A DNA stretch of 64,000 nt from Chalciporus piperatus (lineage: Eukaryota; Basidiomycota; Agaricomycetes; Boletales; Boletaceae): contig JBBPTG010000032.1 of assembly GCA_038093975.1 (NCBI GenBank), forward strand, positions 62,001 through 126,000. Reading direction: 5' to 3'. This document shows, in pieces, positions 32,706 through 48,177 of the stretch. The notes under the pieces were generated by a model, which was not told the DNA's origin, made no database searches, and saw only the letters and a list, made by a program, of their open reading frames with translations. The first letter of the stretch is position 1. Each line of letters begins with the position of its first letter. Both the position numbers and the translations under genes were made by a program.

Positions 32706-34055
32706 CTATAACCCCCTTTCATCTGCAACCTGCTGTATATCAAGTGCAGTGCTCCATATACGATGCCGATTAAGCATTGACCCTGATCTTGTACAGCGCC
32801 TAAGATATGCCCAGTCCATATCCATAGCATTTGAGCATATCTCTGTTTTTCTCCAAGTCCCACATGGATTTGATTGAGATGCAAGATATGGCAAAACAGG
32901 TGTGGTGCAAGCCTTCAAGTTGTTTGGTCTTGGTGTTCGTGTTGGAACTGGAATCCACCAAGGTGCACTGGTGTGAATCCATGTAAATGCAATGTAATCA
33001 TCATCAAAAATATTGGTGTGAAGCATGCGTGAAGCACTTGCAAGATTGACAAGTGATGCAAGTGGTAAACTTGAGATGATGCATATCATAATGTCCATGG
33101 GAAGTCTCTCAAGGACACTATGGCTCTCATTCAAGTGGACCTCTAGCAGGATTGGTGCAGGGGGGTCAAGCTTTCCAGGTGACATGGGGAAGCTAAGCAT
33201 CACAGGTGAATGTACTGTTATTCCAAGATGCACAGATGAAAACTTACCAATCAGGGGCCATCCATACCCAAAACATTCCCTCATGCACAAGCTTTTGTTT
33301 GATGAGATCAACATCTCCTAGCTTCTCCAGCTTCCTCAGATCATCATTTGACCTCTGTGAATTCTTGAATCCTGGAAATTTATTGGGAAAGGACCGGTTC
33401 CATTCATGTTCGACTACTTCACCATAGTTGATACCATCAATGTGAAAAGGATGGCCATCAAAAGTAGTCTTCCCCTCTTCAAGTTGTGGATACTGTGAAA
33501 TCTCAATTCGCCATTGCATTGCAAGGTGCCATAATCGAAAAGGAGTCATTTGCCCATTTGTTGCAAGCTCTAGGATGTCCATTGAATGTGTTTGTACCAT
33601 GATTAATTTGCCAGAGGCCACATTGTAGAATTGATCCATTAGGTTTGGTTCTGGTCCTCTGACAAATCCAGTTGTCCACTTTTCCCACTGAGGATCATGT
33701 TGTATGCCCATGTGATCAGGCACTGTGCAGTTGGACAGAACATACACACTTTCCCTGTGGGAAATATCATGATATGGATGGAATGGCTCTTTATGCGGCT
33801 TTCCAGAAGCATGCATGGGTCCAATAATGGACATGTCATCCTGTGAGGAGACCTCATGTTCATCTGCAAGGTCAGGTTTGCAACACTTTATTTGGGAGGA
33901 CTGAACAGGCAATTTCACGTGAAATAGAACTTCAGGACTGCAACCTGATACCTTGATTTATGGTCATGATAAATTAGTGCAATGACCTGAGGCTGATTGC
34001 AATACTCACAAAACAATGTGTAATGATAAAAGTTAGATGAGTTATTCTTGAGCAT
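32706..34055 (-). CDS. F-box protein, copy 2
   Basis: Same structure as copy 1 (25610-26998): ATG 34055, intron, long exon with the GPMHASGKPHKEPFHPY region, F-box LPMDIMICIISSLPLASLVN, and an NRHRIW-containing C-terminus. A 39-nt in-frame deletion removes the residues between CKP and DLADEHE that copy 1 keeps; the ends carry the microhomology AGGT. Only scattered substitutions otherwise. It sits between the MFS transporter and SPF1. Whether either copy is expressed cannot be told from sequence. Confidence 0.65.
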
Positions 34056-34192
34056 TGTGGTAGAGCAATCTGTACAGACATGAGGTGGTGGTGGTGGTTG
34101 GCAGAATTGCTATGGGAATGCTGAGAGCTCCAGTAGGGGATTGTTAGTGTTGAAGCAAGAGTACTCAAATTAGTAAGCTTTCCCCTAAATCT
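32710..34192 (-). repeat. F-box repeat unit, copy 2
   Basis: Near-identical to 25617-27133; both boundaries are sharp. The two copies bracket a block of about 5.6 kb with NMD3 and the MFS gene. Confidence 0.88.
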
Positions 34193-34562
34193 CTCTCTCC
34201 CTCATAAATGTTTGTTTTGGCTAATATGCTGAGTCAGCAAACTCAGACCTTGTTGGCTCAACAACAAATGTGTTTGCCCCAATGGCGTGCTTTTTGAGCT
34301 AAGACACACAACTTTGTCACTTAGCACCCAGCTTGTTGAGGTGATCACTCAGTGATCAGATGTGTTATTATTGCTCAAGGTGCATGGCTGTGAAAGGGGA
34401 CTTGGTTACATTCTGTCAACTGCTGTACCAGACACTTTTTTTTTGATCATATGCCAGGCAAACAACAGAAGCCGAAGAAATCACCCAAAGATTGAAAGAC
34501 CAGTCCACGAAGGGCAACTCTAATTCCAGGACACAATGCGCAACAACGGCATATTAATACTT
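34193..34562. other. Spacer 3' of SPF1, no gene
   Basis: AT-rich, with a run of nine T near 34440. No coding or repeat feature recognised. Confidence 0.4.
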
Positions 34563-37500
34563 TTACTGACCCTTCTTCTCTAGCGCCGTTTCCTCCGCCA
34601 ATCTAGCTTCCTCGCGCCGTCTAGCCTCTCTCCTCTCCCGCCCACGCGTGATCAACGACTTGGGCTCGAGATCGGCAAACATGTATTTACAAACCTTCTC
34701 GATCACCCAGCACCCCGCAAAGTCGGCAATCATCACGCTCGTCAGTTTCACTTTGAACTGTGTGCGATCGATGCAGATGTCAGTCTTCGAACGAGGTCGG
34801 ATGATTCTAGGGAGAACACGTACCACCGTCTCCATTTCGACGATTTGGAGCCATCTGTTCATCTCGGGCATGAGATCCATGGCACCAGAGAACGCGACGG
34901 CACTAGCGCCGACGAGACCCCAGTACAACTTGGAGTTTTCGCGGATACCCTCACGGAACGGACGGCCCTATCCCAGAACGTTGTCAGTGACTGCGACCCA
35001 AAGAATAAAAAATTCGGACAGACCTGGAAGTTAATGGTAAACGTGGAAACCTGCTGCGAAAGTCCCAAAAGATAAATGGCGGTGTTCAACAAGCTAGGCT
35101 CGAATTTAGCCTCGAGGTCGATGACACCCGTTCTACGAAATGGGTGTTAAAAAAAACCAGACCACGTCATCAAACGAAGGCGACTCACGGCTCGAAGAAG
35201 TGGGCCAAGTTCGTAATGTACACCAAAGAAACGATGTGCAATGCGAACTGGATCAAGACCGACGACAACACGTAGAGATTGAAGATGTTGCCTAGCGGGC
35301 GTTCGCGCGAAAGCTGTTGGATGGGCTATGAAGGTAAAATCAATACGTGTCAACGAAACACCACGAGGACGGCACATCCTCACCTGTGCACGAGATATAC
35401 ACAGGAAGCACACCGACATCAGCATCCCGCTGACGGTGACCTGGTAATCGCCAAACTTGATGCCATCCAAATATTGTACACTCAAGCTGTACGCCGTGAT
35501 GAGACAGTTGAGCGCCAAGATCTTGTACATCTGGACGGTCGCAACAAGCGTGCAGCGACCCTGCCTGATGATGTGGGTGACTACAGGGTGCCTTCAGTAA
35601 ATCGTCAGTCGAGCGACGAGACGGGACCCACTAGCTGCAACATGCGATAGCTTGGACGTGAACGGAGCGGCACACGACGCGTCTCCGAGTTTGATCTGAG
35701 GCACTTCCTCGTCGCCTTCCATGTTCGCCATAGCATCTGTGATCGAAGCCAAATCAAACTAGACACATCCTGGCATCAGAACACGCGATCCCCAACCAAA
35801 CGAAAAAAAAAAAACATACCTTCTCCATCGGGTTCTTTTGCCTTGCAGTCTGCAGATTGGCAGCAGCCTTCTTCTGTGCCTCGACGACGTCTGGGTACAG
35901 GTGGGCAATTGCGGGAGGAACGGGAGGAGGAGCTTGGTTGAAGCGCGCAGAGATATTGAGCTGACTCTCGTAAACCTTCTTGACGCGCTCCATCTTCTGG
36001 TGCTCAGCGATCTTGATCAAGTCCTCGGGCGACCCATCCAAGAGAGCAACACCGATATGCGCCTGCTTGAGAGCACCAACGTCGTTCGTACCGTCGCCAG
36101 CCATGAGAGTGACGTATCCGAGAGTCTTGAGGCTAGTGAGAATGAACTCTTTCTGAGAGGGCGAGACACGGGCGTAGACCCAGGTGTTCTGCACGAGGTC
36201 ATTCCAGCTGGGAGAGTTCTGAAACTGTTTCATGGCGGCACCAGTGATGCAGATATCGTATTGGTCAAAGAGGGAGGTGTCAAGGGGCTTGGTAGGATCG
36301 ACCGGAATGATCTTGGTCTCGTCCACGGTGCGCCAACAGAGATCTACCCGACGCGTTTAGAGACGGCCATGTAGTCAACATACTTCAGCCCACTTACCCG
36401 CGTCATTGACGGGATTCTCCTTCAAGTCCAGAATAAGAGCATCCCGATCAACAATCTCTACATCACGCGCGACGTGTACAGCGGTCAAGGGGTTATCACC
36501 TGTAATCATGATGCACTAAACGACAAGTGAGCAAGCAACCCAACATGGTGAACCCGAGGGCACATACACGATGCGACGAGTCGGCCAACATCTTGAGGGT
36601 CTCAACGGCATCTGGCTTCAATGGACAGTGGAAAACGAGGAATCCACCAAACGCAAGGTTACTTTCAACCTCCTCACGGTGGAGCTTGTTGATCTATAGA
36701 AGAGAAAAGTTGGTCCTGACAGAACACCGAGCCGAGGTTACGATATTACCTTGTCGATAGACAGCGAGTCCATTTCCTTCGAACCGAGTGCAAGCACACG
36801 GCTACCCCGCCTCGTATACCACTTGTACGTCTCATCATACCACTCCGGTACTTGTGCGAGCATACCCTTGATGGTCTCGGGAGCACCTTTAACGGCGACG
36901 AAAGCCTTGCCAGAGGGATGCGTGGAAACAGTGGACATGCGCTTGAGAGCAGAAGAGAATTGGAAGCGACGACGAATGTAGATCCTTGACGTGTTGGGGC
37001 CCTTGGCGGAGACGGGAGCGACCGAATCACCTTGCGAAATCTGCCACTCGAGGGCCTCAAGGGTCGTCTTCTCCATGGGATCACCGACAATAACGCCATT
37101 GTCCAAGCGAACGAGCGCATGAGCTGCAGCAAGACAAAACATGGTCTGCTTGCCAGAGTCCTTCACGTCGATAAGTCTCAACTTGTCAAAGTCACTATTA
37201 GAAGCTTATGAGCGAAACCAGCATGGTAGGGGGAAAAAACCTACTCGATGCCCGCAACACCCTCAAGAACTAGATTTTCAGCAGTAATGGTTCCTGTCTT
37301 GTCAAAACAGCAGACATCAACTCTTCCAGCAGAAGGGATTCGGAATGGTTCCGTGCAGAAGATGGCTGGGGCCGATTTAGTCTCATTTCCTCATTCGCGC
37401 ACCGGATAAACGTACCGTATTTCGAAAGCGCAACTAGCGAAGCATTTACTGCTAGCGAAAGTTCCATGGGTAACTCTGGAGGCACGACACTAGTGATGAT

Positions 37501-39150
37501 CAAGACACAGTCAAGCAATAGCTTTGACTTCTTGAGATCTCTCTCGATACCTATTGTTCAAACATGAACAACATAACCAAGCAAGAGAGCTATCGAGTCG
37601 TACCTTTTACCCAAACGTACCAACTGGCAGCGATGGCGAAGATGAGCAAGAACCCGATGAACAAGAATGCTTCCAAAGTGTTGGCGGAAACGCGCTCTGT
37701 GGAGAAGATCATCGTCCGGACCAGCTGACCCTGCGCTGTACCAAAGCCAGTTCGCAACACAACGCCCAGGCATCCGCCGTCTGGAGTGCCCGCGGAGATC
37801 TGCCCTTGGCCTAGTAACATCATAAGCCTACACGTTCAGATCTCAAAGTACGAATAACTTACTGTTAGGACTTGATTGCAGGACCTTTGTTCCGCTGAAT
37901 AAAACCTCGTTCTTGTGAGCACCGTCGACGTCAATCTTCTCGGTGGTGTCCAAAAGTTGAATGGATTCCTTGAGTAGAGGAGTCGATTCACCGGAAAGCA
38001 TTGCTTCATTAACGATACATGTCCCGTGAATGAGGAGGATATCAGCGGGAACGACAGTCTCCGTTTGTAAACGAGCTGAAGGATTACGGTGTCAGACTCT
38101 CTGAGCTGGAGGAACGCGAGAATAAAACTGACCAACTGAAACGACATCTCCAGGGAGCAGCTCATTCGTTTGCAAAGTCATCCACTTGGAATCACGAAGA
38201 CACTGGATAGGGTACGGTGCGACCGACATAGTTCTGAACTCCGTCAGTGTTTTCAGTCGCTATACGACGGTCGTAAGTGCCATGCTAACATGCTCATCAG
38301 GTCGACGCACCTGCCAAACCACGGTACACTCGAACATGATAAGCATGAACAAAGTGAAGATGCTGTAATACCAGTATTCATCCAAACACCACAACGCAAC
38401 ACAAAACACCTGGAAGACGAAGAAAGGCGCGGTCGCATGTTCACCAAAGAGCTCGGCGAAAGAAGGGACGGGAATGTTGAACTCGTTCTTGCCGTACAAG
38501 GACTTGAGACCATCTATCCGCTTGGTCCCGAGACCGGGTGGGGCAAGGAAGTCCGAAAGGGGAGGGAGACTCGTGCATGGATACGGGAGGCGGGTAAACA
38601 CGATGGGGGATGCATTCGCCACGACATACGTGTCTCGTTGATATGTAAAGGCATACGACATCGGCTCGGAGGGAATCCTCTTGATTAAGGGCACAATTTC
38701 GCCCTGACCGCGATGTTGATGGGGAACGAGACGAATGCAGTCGGCATCTTCAACGGAGGAGGCCTTTCGAAGTGAAGGGAGTATAAACAAATCAGGAAAT
38801 GCGCAAAATACACGAAAAAGAGCCATACCTTCCGTGTAGTTATCCAAGCCCTGGCACCCGCATTCCAACGCGTCACGAGGAAACTGAGAGCATGGCCAGC
38901 ACCGAGGGTAACGCAAGCGAGGAAGGTCCACTCTTCGCTCTTTATCCAATCATCATACCTCACATAGTATGCGTAGGCAAGTAAAGGATAGAGTGATAGA
39001 AATGGTAGAGCATAAATGTGTGTATACCAAGGGAGGGCGACGTGCAAACTCGCCCGGGAAATCTCGGGCGACTGTACGTGAACGGATACCCTGAGGCCGA
39101 GTAAATAGATAGAAAAAGATGTCGACCTAGAGGATGTGATGGCTTACATG
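34563..39150 (-). CDS. SPF1: ER P5A-type ATPase (SPF1/ATP13A1-like)
   Basis: Endoplasmic-reticulum P5A ATPase; in yeast and mammals it dislocates mis-targeted transmembrane helices. Minus strand, many introns. Order of landmarks: [20 protein letters not shown] (N-terminal membrane hairpin), [50 protein letters not shown], the P5 signature [26 protein letters not shown] (phosphorylated Asp, about 37290-37305), [65 protein letters not shown] and a C-terminal membrane domain ending [20 protein letters not shown] plus a basic/coiled tail; stop 34563. The start is uncertain: the frame upstream of [11 protein letters not shown] is open only to a TAA near 39147 without an ATG, so a short 5' exon must lie further upstream. 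No internal stop was found. Confidence 0.93.
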
Positions 39151-39681
39151 TCAAGTACCGCGGTGAAGGCTACTGGCTATCAGCCTTGGTGTTTCCAGCA
39201 CGACGACCGCCAACTGTCAAGGTCGCAAATACAAGAAAAGGCAAACCCTTGCTGAATGGTTGCCCCGCTGCGGTGAAGGCAACGAGCAGATCGTGTTGCT
39301 CGACGGACGACGTGGACTGGGAAATGGCAAGTCGCGGCACAGAATTTTGGGCCGCCTTGATGCTTAGTCAGCAACATGAACGCGGGCCGCAATAGCTGTG
39401 CAGCAAGTACTACTTGCTTGTAGATCACTACACTTTTCGTACAGTGAAGCTTATGGTAAGCAGGGGATTGTCTCACCACGATGGAGATGCTCTTGCCAAG
39501 TATCATGATAAGTTCCTGATCATCATACTACCATGCTACAATCAAGACTCGGATCAGACACGGCACTAGTATTGTGGGCGAATTTGCAATAAACAACTGG
39601 TTTAGAAATGTACATACGCGTAAACGATCAATGCGTAGGGATGAAGGGGACAATCTGGACCATTTACCAAAGAGCCTACAA
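39151..39681. other. Spacer, probable 5' exon/UTR of SPF1
   Basis: No recognised protein. If SPF1 has a separate first exon it should lie here; I could not place it. Confidence 0.35.
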
Positions 39682-40353
39682 TCATACCGCAGCCTCACTG
39701 AGGTTACCATCTGTATTGCGACCCCCTCCGATACTATGGGGAAATGACAGCAAAGGCAACGGCGCATCTACGTCCTGAATAGGTTCTAGGAGATCTGTTG
39801 GGAGTCCTTTGATAACGTTACGTCTCCAGCGATCAATAGACTGGAATGCGTCTTTGGAGCAACAAGTGGCAGTTTCTGAATAAACCGAATCCTCGTCGGG
39901 GCAATATGTGGGGACGCCACAGGATGACAGCTCAGGCTGCTCAGCTGTCACATCCTTCGTGCCGAAGAGAGTGTTTGCTCCGGTGCATTGAGGGCTATCC
40001 GCCGAGCTGTCCCAACTGATGGGATAGAAAATGAAACGCAGAGGATGATGGCTGCGACTGTTCGGTCAGGGCAAAAAAAAATTGCGGTGAATGCTACTCA
40101 CGGTTCTCCGCTGCCCAACTGTACATGGCCAGGATCGGGCGTGGGTAGGGTGACAGTTGTGGCAGAAGGAGTCAAGTTCAGCAGCGAGCCGGCAGGTTTT
40201 GACGCGCTGTCCATAATGTCAGGTATAGCGATGGGCTAACGAGCAGGCTACTCACGCTAGCACAGTATCCGCGCACGCATGAAGCATAGGCGATTCCTGT
40301 GGCGAGTCACCAGGAGCCGAGTGTAATACCAACGAGGTCTCGTACGAGTCCAT
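39682..40353 (-). CDS. Hypothetical protein, three exons
   Basis: Minus strand. ATG 40353 (MDSYETSLVLHSAPGDSPQE), a GTGAGT intron, an exon rich in Thr/Pro (TPSATTVTLPTPDPG), a second GTGAGT intron, and a last exon ending SIGGGRNTDGNLSEAAV at TGA 39682. Frame is kept across both introns, giving about 165 residues. The last exon is acidic with several cysteines (SSCGVPTYCPDEDS, TATCCSKDAF) and an amphipathic segment (SIDRWRRNVIKGLPTDLLEP). No family recognised; no signal peptide or membrane span. It is divergent from SEC23. The consistent splicing makes it more convincing than a chance ORF. Confidence 0.5.
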
Positions 40354-40734
40354 CTGAAAATATCGAGCGGGGGCTTGGAGGGCAGATACGCGTCGAGCAG
40401 GGGGGCTAACTCAGACCGAGGTACATAGAATCCAAAACTGAGAGGGCGAGGGGCTGAGGAGGCCTATAAATTGGGACAGGACTGCGAATTTAATTGAGAT
40501 GTGCCGTCACCAGCCATCATTCTGGAAGGCTGCGGTGTGATACAGCTATCCGGGAAGGGATGGCTGCTGTGGATTGAGGAGTTGTCCGATAGATAAGTCA
40601 ATCGGCGATAATAGTACCGTTTCAGATAGCCAGGATGGACATGTGGACATGTGAGACCGACCTGAAGGGTTGCACTGTACAGCCTCATGAGAGCTGTAGA
40701 GACCTGGAACGTCAGATCTCAGAATCAACACGAA

Positions 40735-40901
40735 CACGTCAATTCGGACGTGTATACTGAGGTAAACTGCAGAGATACGTCCATGATCAAGTTGTTAGAC
40801 ACTCGCAGTGAGTCACTCGCAGTGAGTGAGTGAGTACACGTCGTGGGCCACGTCGGGCTCATTATTTTGTCGTGTTTGTTCTCGCCCATAATCTACACGT
40901 C
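40735..40901 (+). promoter_or_regulatory. SEC23 upstream region with five CACGTC/GACGTG boxes
   Basis: CACGTC occurs at 40735, 40837, 40849 and 40896, and its complement GACGTG at 40747, within 170 bp and 70-235 bp upstream of the SEC23 ATG. A tandem CACTCGCAGTGAGT-type element sits between them (about 40799-40835). Such ACGT-core boxes are typical bZIP targets, but the regulator is inferred only. Confidence 0.4.
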
Positions 40902-40967
40902 GGCGAGGTTGAACGGAAACCCAAGCTCGCCCACTCCAGCGACAAGAAACTCAAAAGGCTCTGAACG

Positions 40968-43699
<2,732 letters not shown>

Positions 43700-46128
43700 G
43701 GTCGACGGAGCGAGGGTACTTGTGTGTGTGGGCTGAGCGAGGATTTGTTTGGCGTGGACCGGGGCTATGCTTTTTTCTTCTTCTCCTTTTTTCATTCATA
43801 TTACTTTACTGAGTACCTACCTTTGTCTGTGGATGCGTTGTCGTCCCTTTTTGTTTACAAGGTAGATGTCCCAATGGTCGAGATACGACTCATTCATGAT
43901 GTAGCGATGTAGCGGCGATCACCATAACACTTAGTCTCTGACTCTTAAGAGTCGTTCTGCTCTAAAGTTGAGCGCTGAGCCTCTATGACACTGGATCAGA
44001 GCTGGTATACCATCGTACGAATACCTTCAGAATATTACGTTGTGATCAGCAGAACCCCAAGCTGACTGAAGTAACCTCTAGGAGCCAGATCTTCATGCAT
44101 CACAAAAATTGCAGAATTCTGAGATGGTCTGAGATGCTAATGACATGTGATGTTAGAGGTGTTTTTTCAGCCCGGGTCTGGTATATCCGGGAGCCTATTG
44201 GTCTTCAATCTCAAAAAGCGCACTTTCTGATCAGCGCGTGGTAGTTGTGGGATTTACTTCCATTCTGACAACTCTGACAATGGAAAATATCCGCTGCGCA
44301 GTAAACTCAACCTGATATGTATTACCAGCACGACAATACATGCAATATGATGTGACACGATGCGACACGAATATCTGTACAAGGTATGACAGCGACACAA
44401 TAACCAGTGTGACACAGATCCAACAACCGCTGTGTGAACGCGTACCGACCAAATGTGCATGGGCCTCAGAACCGGACTCGGGGGTAGTGAACAAACAAAT
44501 GTTGCATAAGAGTGTATTGAAGCGAATAACCGAACGGGCAGATGAGCATCCGGTGTTCTGAACGAGAGCTAGCAGGTGAATTGGAGCGGGGACGTGAAAT
44601 GGCGAAGCAGCGAGATGCGTGGATCCGAGCAAAACTTGAATGCGAGACAGACGAGGAGTGCAAACGACTCGGAGAGCAATGATGAGACTTGCAAATGGGA
44701 CAACACTTGACTAGAAGGAGTGAAGGGGATATTCAATACAAAAGATACTAGCGAGACAGAGGCCATAGAGGCCATAGAGGTAAGCAAGTGGAGTCGAGAG
44801 GTGTCGAGGTCAATTCGGACCGCTGAAACATCGTCGACAGCGGCGGAATCAATAGGACACGTCCTAGAAGTGAGGAGAATGAGCACATTGTCGAAAAGAA
44901 CACGCCATGTTGAGAGACTGGGCCAGGAGGTCATGATCACGGGATGAGTTGGGAAGTGTTGAGCACGATTGGACCGGCAAAAACGTTGGTGATGGCAAAG
45001 ACGACAAGTAATCGATGGCGAAACGAGCAGCGCATGCTGCGAGTCAAAACAACTCGAAACACGACTGCCAGCTGGGCATCAGATGGGTCAGCACGAGCAG
45101 TGCTAGCACACGATGAGGAATGTACCTACTTCCCAATCACCATAGACGACTTGCACCCATCTGAATCCAGTGTGTCCACGATGAATCAGTCGTGACTACG
45201 AGAGCCACCACCCGCAGGATGACTCACCAAGCCGGAAATGTTGTATAAGTTGGATGCGGCACCGTTCGTGAATGAAGCTGAAACAGATTTTAAGTGGGTG
45301 TTTGGTTACCAGGAGCGCATATATGCACCCAAATTGGACTACTCACTGTGTCGAGAACATCCCCGTCCACTGCCAGTTTGTGTGAAGCGCAGGGTCCCTG
45401 TGTAGGTCACGAAATAGTGAAGTGTCGACCACGAGACAACTTGAAGGGAGCACGAAGGTGAAGGTCGGAAGTCAAGATGGAAAAGACAAAGAGAGATTAG
45501 ATAGCGATAACCCCAAAGTAAACATGAGCAAATAAAGGACTTAGTCTGATTTGCTGAAGACCAAGAGCGTCACTACTAGTAGTGATAGACGGGTAACGGT
45601 GTCGACCGTCTTGGCGTCAACGGTGGATCACAGACGAAGAGCTCGACAAGGATACATCATATAATGAAGGGTCTGATGCTAGAACTCTGTGCCAATACAT
45701 TCTGATATATCAATGTCAGAGAATATCAGATTCGTTCGTTTACAACAGTCTCTATGATACTACAATCTCTGCTCTCACTGTTCTGGCAAGTAGCTGTTGT
45801 TGTGCTTCGTACTCGATGACGCGTCTGTCACGTGGTGGCAAAGTCAGGCAGAGATAGTAGGAGATGTTATAAATCCGCCTTTTTTGTGATGTGGCCAACT
45901 GAATACCTTGAACGCAGGCAATGCTATTATGAAGTTAGAGTCAAAGAACGGCCGACTCGGGACGCTGGCAGCCAAACGCATCCCTTGAACCTTGACCTCG
46001 TACTGCTTCTTTTCCGTGTGTCACAGGGTGTCAACGTCCGACTCGCATTGGGATGTTTATAACTGCCCCCGCTGCAGCGCACGGGGGCGCCAAAGCCCGA
46101 CTCGGGCAGGTGGGAGTTGATTCTGTGC
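43700..46128. other. Long spacer without a recognisable gene
   Basis: About 2.4 kb between SEC23 and the WD40 gene. It includes an imperfect repeated GAGGCCATA unit near 44760. Short ORFs on both strands (for example 44569-44940 minus, hydrophobic and Leu/Ser-rich) have no recognisable motif. No tRNA-like structure found. Confidence 0.5.
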
Positions 46129-48165
46129 ATGGGCGTCTATAAAGCAGTGGATTGCGAGTTCCTTCATACTAATCCTATTACCAGTCCGCGAGGCGCGTAC
46201 GCTGAGGGTGCCGATGAGCGACATGGGTGGGTTGTCAGCTATGATGAAGCTGCGATACTGACTGTTCCCCAAGATGGCGCAAAAACCAGTGTTCAAATCG
46301 ATGGTCGTGGGCGAATATACTCGATCGTTTTCGAAGAGGATGACAAGCATATTATCACTGGTGGTTACGAAAAGGTCATTCGCGAGTGGAACGTCGAGGA
46401 TGGGAAGGAAGGAGGCGAGCGATCATCAAATCGAAACGATCAGCAGTGTCATGGCCATCGCACTGTCCGGGGATCGTAAATGGATGGTAACCGGGGAGCT
46501 CAAGGCGGCGAATGTATGGGACAGGACAACTCGCAAACAAGTCGTCTCAGTGCAGCACGAGGATTGGGTGGATACCGTTGACGTGTCGCCCGACTCCTCG
46601 AGGTTTGCAACTGGATCCAGAGGGAAGACCATGTGCATCTGGGACATCAAAACTGGAGAGCGACTCATTGGACCACTCCTACAGGACGGATTCGTGGTAG
46701 CGTTGCGATTCTCTCCAAGTGGAGACCGACTAGCAGCTGCGATTAGAGGCGGCTCCGTCCGCATTTACGATGCTCACACCGGAACTGTCATTTTCGAAGT
46801 CCCAGCACAAGTCTATGCAACTCCAGCCACTCCTTTTGCCTGGTCAAGGGATGGTCAGACTATCTTTGCAGTTTGCTGCCGGCAGACAATCAACTGTATC
46901 GACACATCGACCGGATCAATCCTGTTCGCATGGAAAATTCACGACTCGGAAACTTACGGAAGCGATTTCCCATCCATCGCCTTAGCCAACAACCAGAAGT
47001 TTATTGTATCCTCAGCTGGTCATTCGATTTCGTTGTGGGATACCTCCAATCATTCCCAAATCGGATCCCTCATCAACCACGACTCTCAAGTACAATCCAT
47101 CGCTCTCTCCCATGACGATTGTTATCTCGCGAGCGGCGAAGAAAGTGGGAAGATTACCATTACAACTCTCCAGGATATTCTTCCCGAGTCCTTCTGCACC
47201 GTTAACGTGAGTATCCAGTCCTAAGAACGTCGGCGCATCTAAAGGGTTATCATCCACGAATCTCGCACGTCTCTTGTGAGTATCTCCGGGAGGTTGCTAC
47301 TAGCTTATCTTACCTACCTTTTCATTTGCAGACCATTCGCTAGTTGCCCTACCTTCACATCAGCTATGTGGCATTCAACTTCTGGGCCCATGATGACTTG
47401 ACAAGCGCAGAAGGAGTACTGACAAATTCAGTCGCACCATTCTCTGCGCGTATGCTTGCTCAACGGGCATTGATACGAGCACGTTCGCATGATTACGACG
47501 CAGCGTATCGGGGCGCCGAAGAGGTGCATTTGCATCTTTTACTCCTTTGTCTATTATTCATCGAGATGTCAAGTCCATTAGGATCCAGCCATTGGTAGAA
47601 GGTCATATCGCAAAGTCTATCGCCCTCATTGGAAAGGGAGAAAATGAGCTCGCCCTGCGGACCTTTGACCTTGCGTTTGACGAGTGCGATCGAAGTGACG
47701 TCAAATTCCTGCTGACTTTCTTCCCTCCCAGTCGATTGTTTCGTTTCTCGCGGGAAACCACGATGACGCGTTAGCGCGTGTGCAGGACTTGGTCGACAAA
47801 GTGGATGAAAAGTCTATGTACCGCACAATCCAGGCACGTTTATAATTTGATCTCGAGCTGTGATGAACACACTGAGATTTTATGCAGGCTCAAATGCATG
47901 TTCTCCTGGGAGAGATGTGCACAAAGCAAGATGACTTTGAGCATGCCATAAAGGCATCCAAACGTGCACAGTCCTTTGCCCCGTTCCCCAAAAGTCCCTA
48001 TCTTACGACGATCTCGCTTGTGGGTCCTTGGTCTTAGCCTCCCTTGTGATGAAGATTGACTCCTGAAAGATATTCGGGTGGAATATGGATAGACTCGGGA
48101 TCACAATTCAGCTCCATTTATTCAAAGCTCTTCGTGCTGCGGGTCGCACAGCAGATTTGTCCTAG
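46129..48165 (+). pseudogene. WD40-TPR part of a WD40-TPR-HET gene (frameshifted, stop before HET part)
   Basis: N-terminal WD40 propeller: IYSIVFEEDDKHIITGGYEK, then WMVTGELKAANVWDRTT, WVDTVDVSPDSSRFATGSRG, FVVALRFSPSGDRLAAAIRG, SIALANNQKFIVSSAGHSIS and SIALSHDDCYLASGEESGK. A one-base frame change occurs near 46410 in GGGAAGGAAGGAGG, between the first blades. After a 137-nt intron (47207-47343) follow helical TPR-type repeats (FSARMLAQRALIRARSHDYD, GHIAKSIALIGKGENELALR, FLAGNHDDALARVQDLVDKV, AQMHVLLGEMCTKQDDFEHA) ending with RAAGRTADLS and a TAG at 48163-48165. That TAG is in frame with, and only 12 nt from, the ATG of the TPR-HET ORF. Architecture is a known Agaricomycete family, probably in non-self or stress signalling. 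Start uncertain. Confidence 0.75.
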
Positions 48166-48177
48166 TTACCTGTCACA

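Noticed and set aside
25610..34192. F-box repeat as a TIR transposon or Helitron
   Set aside because: No terminal inverted repeats, target duplication, or TC...CTRR ends could be found at the copy boundaries.
39130..39155. SPF1 start codon split by an intron (AT|G)
   Set aside because: It would give a pleasing frame, but the implied intron is only 21 nt, too short to accept.
44100..44230. Possible C/D-box snoRNA (GTGATG ... CTGA)
   Set aside because: No terminal stem and no properly spaced boxes.
44569..44940. Minus-strand 123-codon ORF in the SEC23-WD40 spacer
   Set aside because: Low-complexity Leu/Ser sequence, partly from GAGGCCATA repeats; no motif and no splice support.
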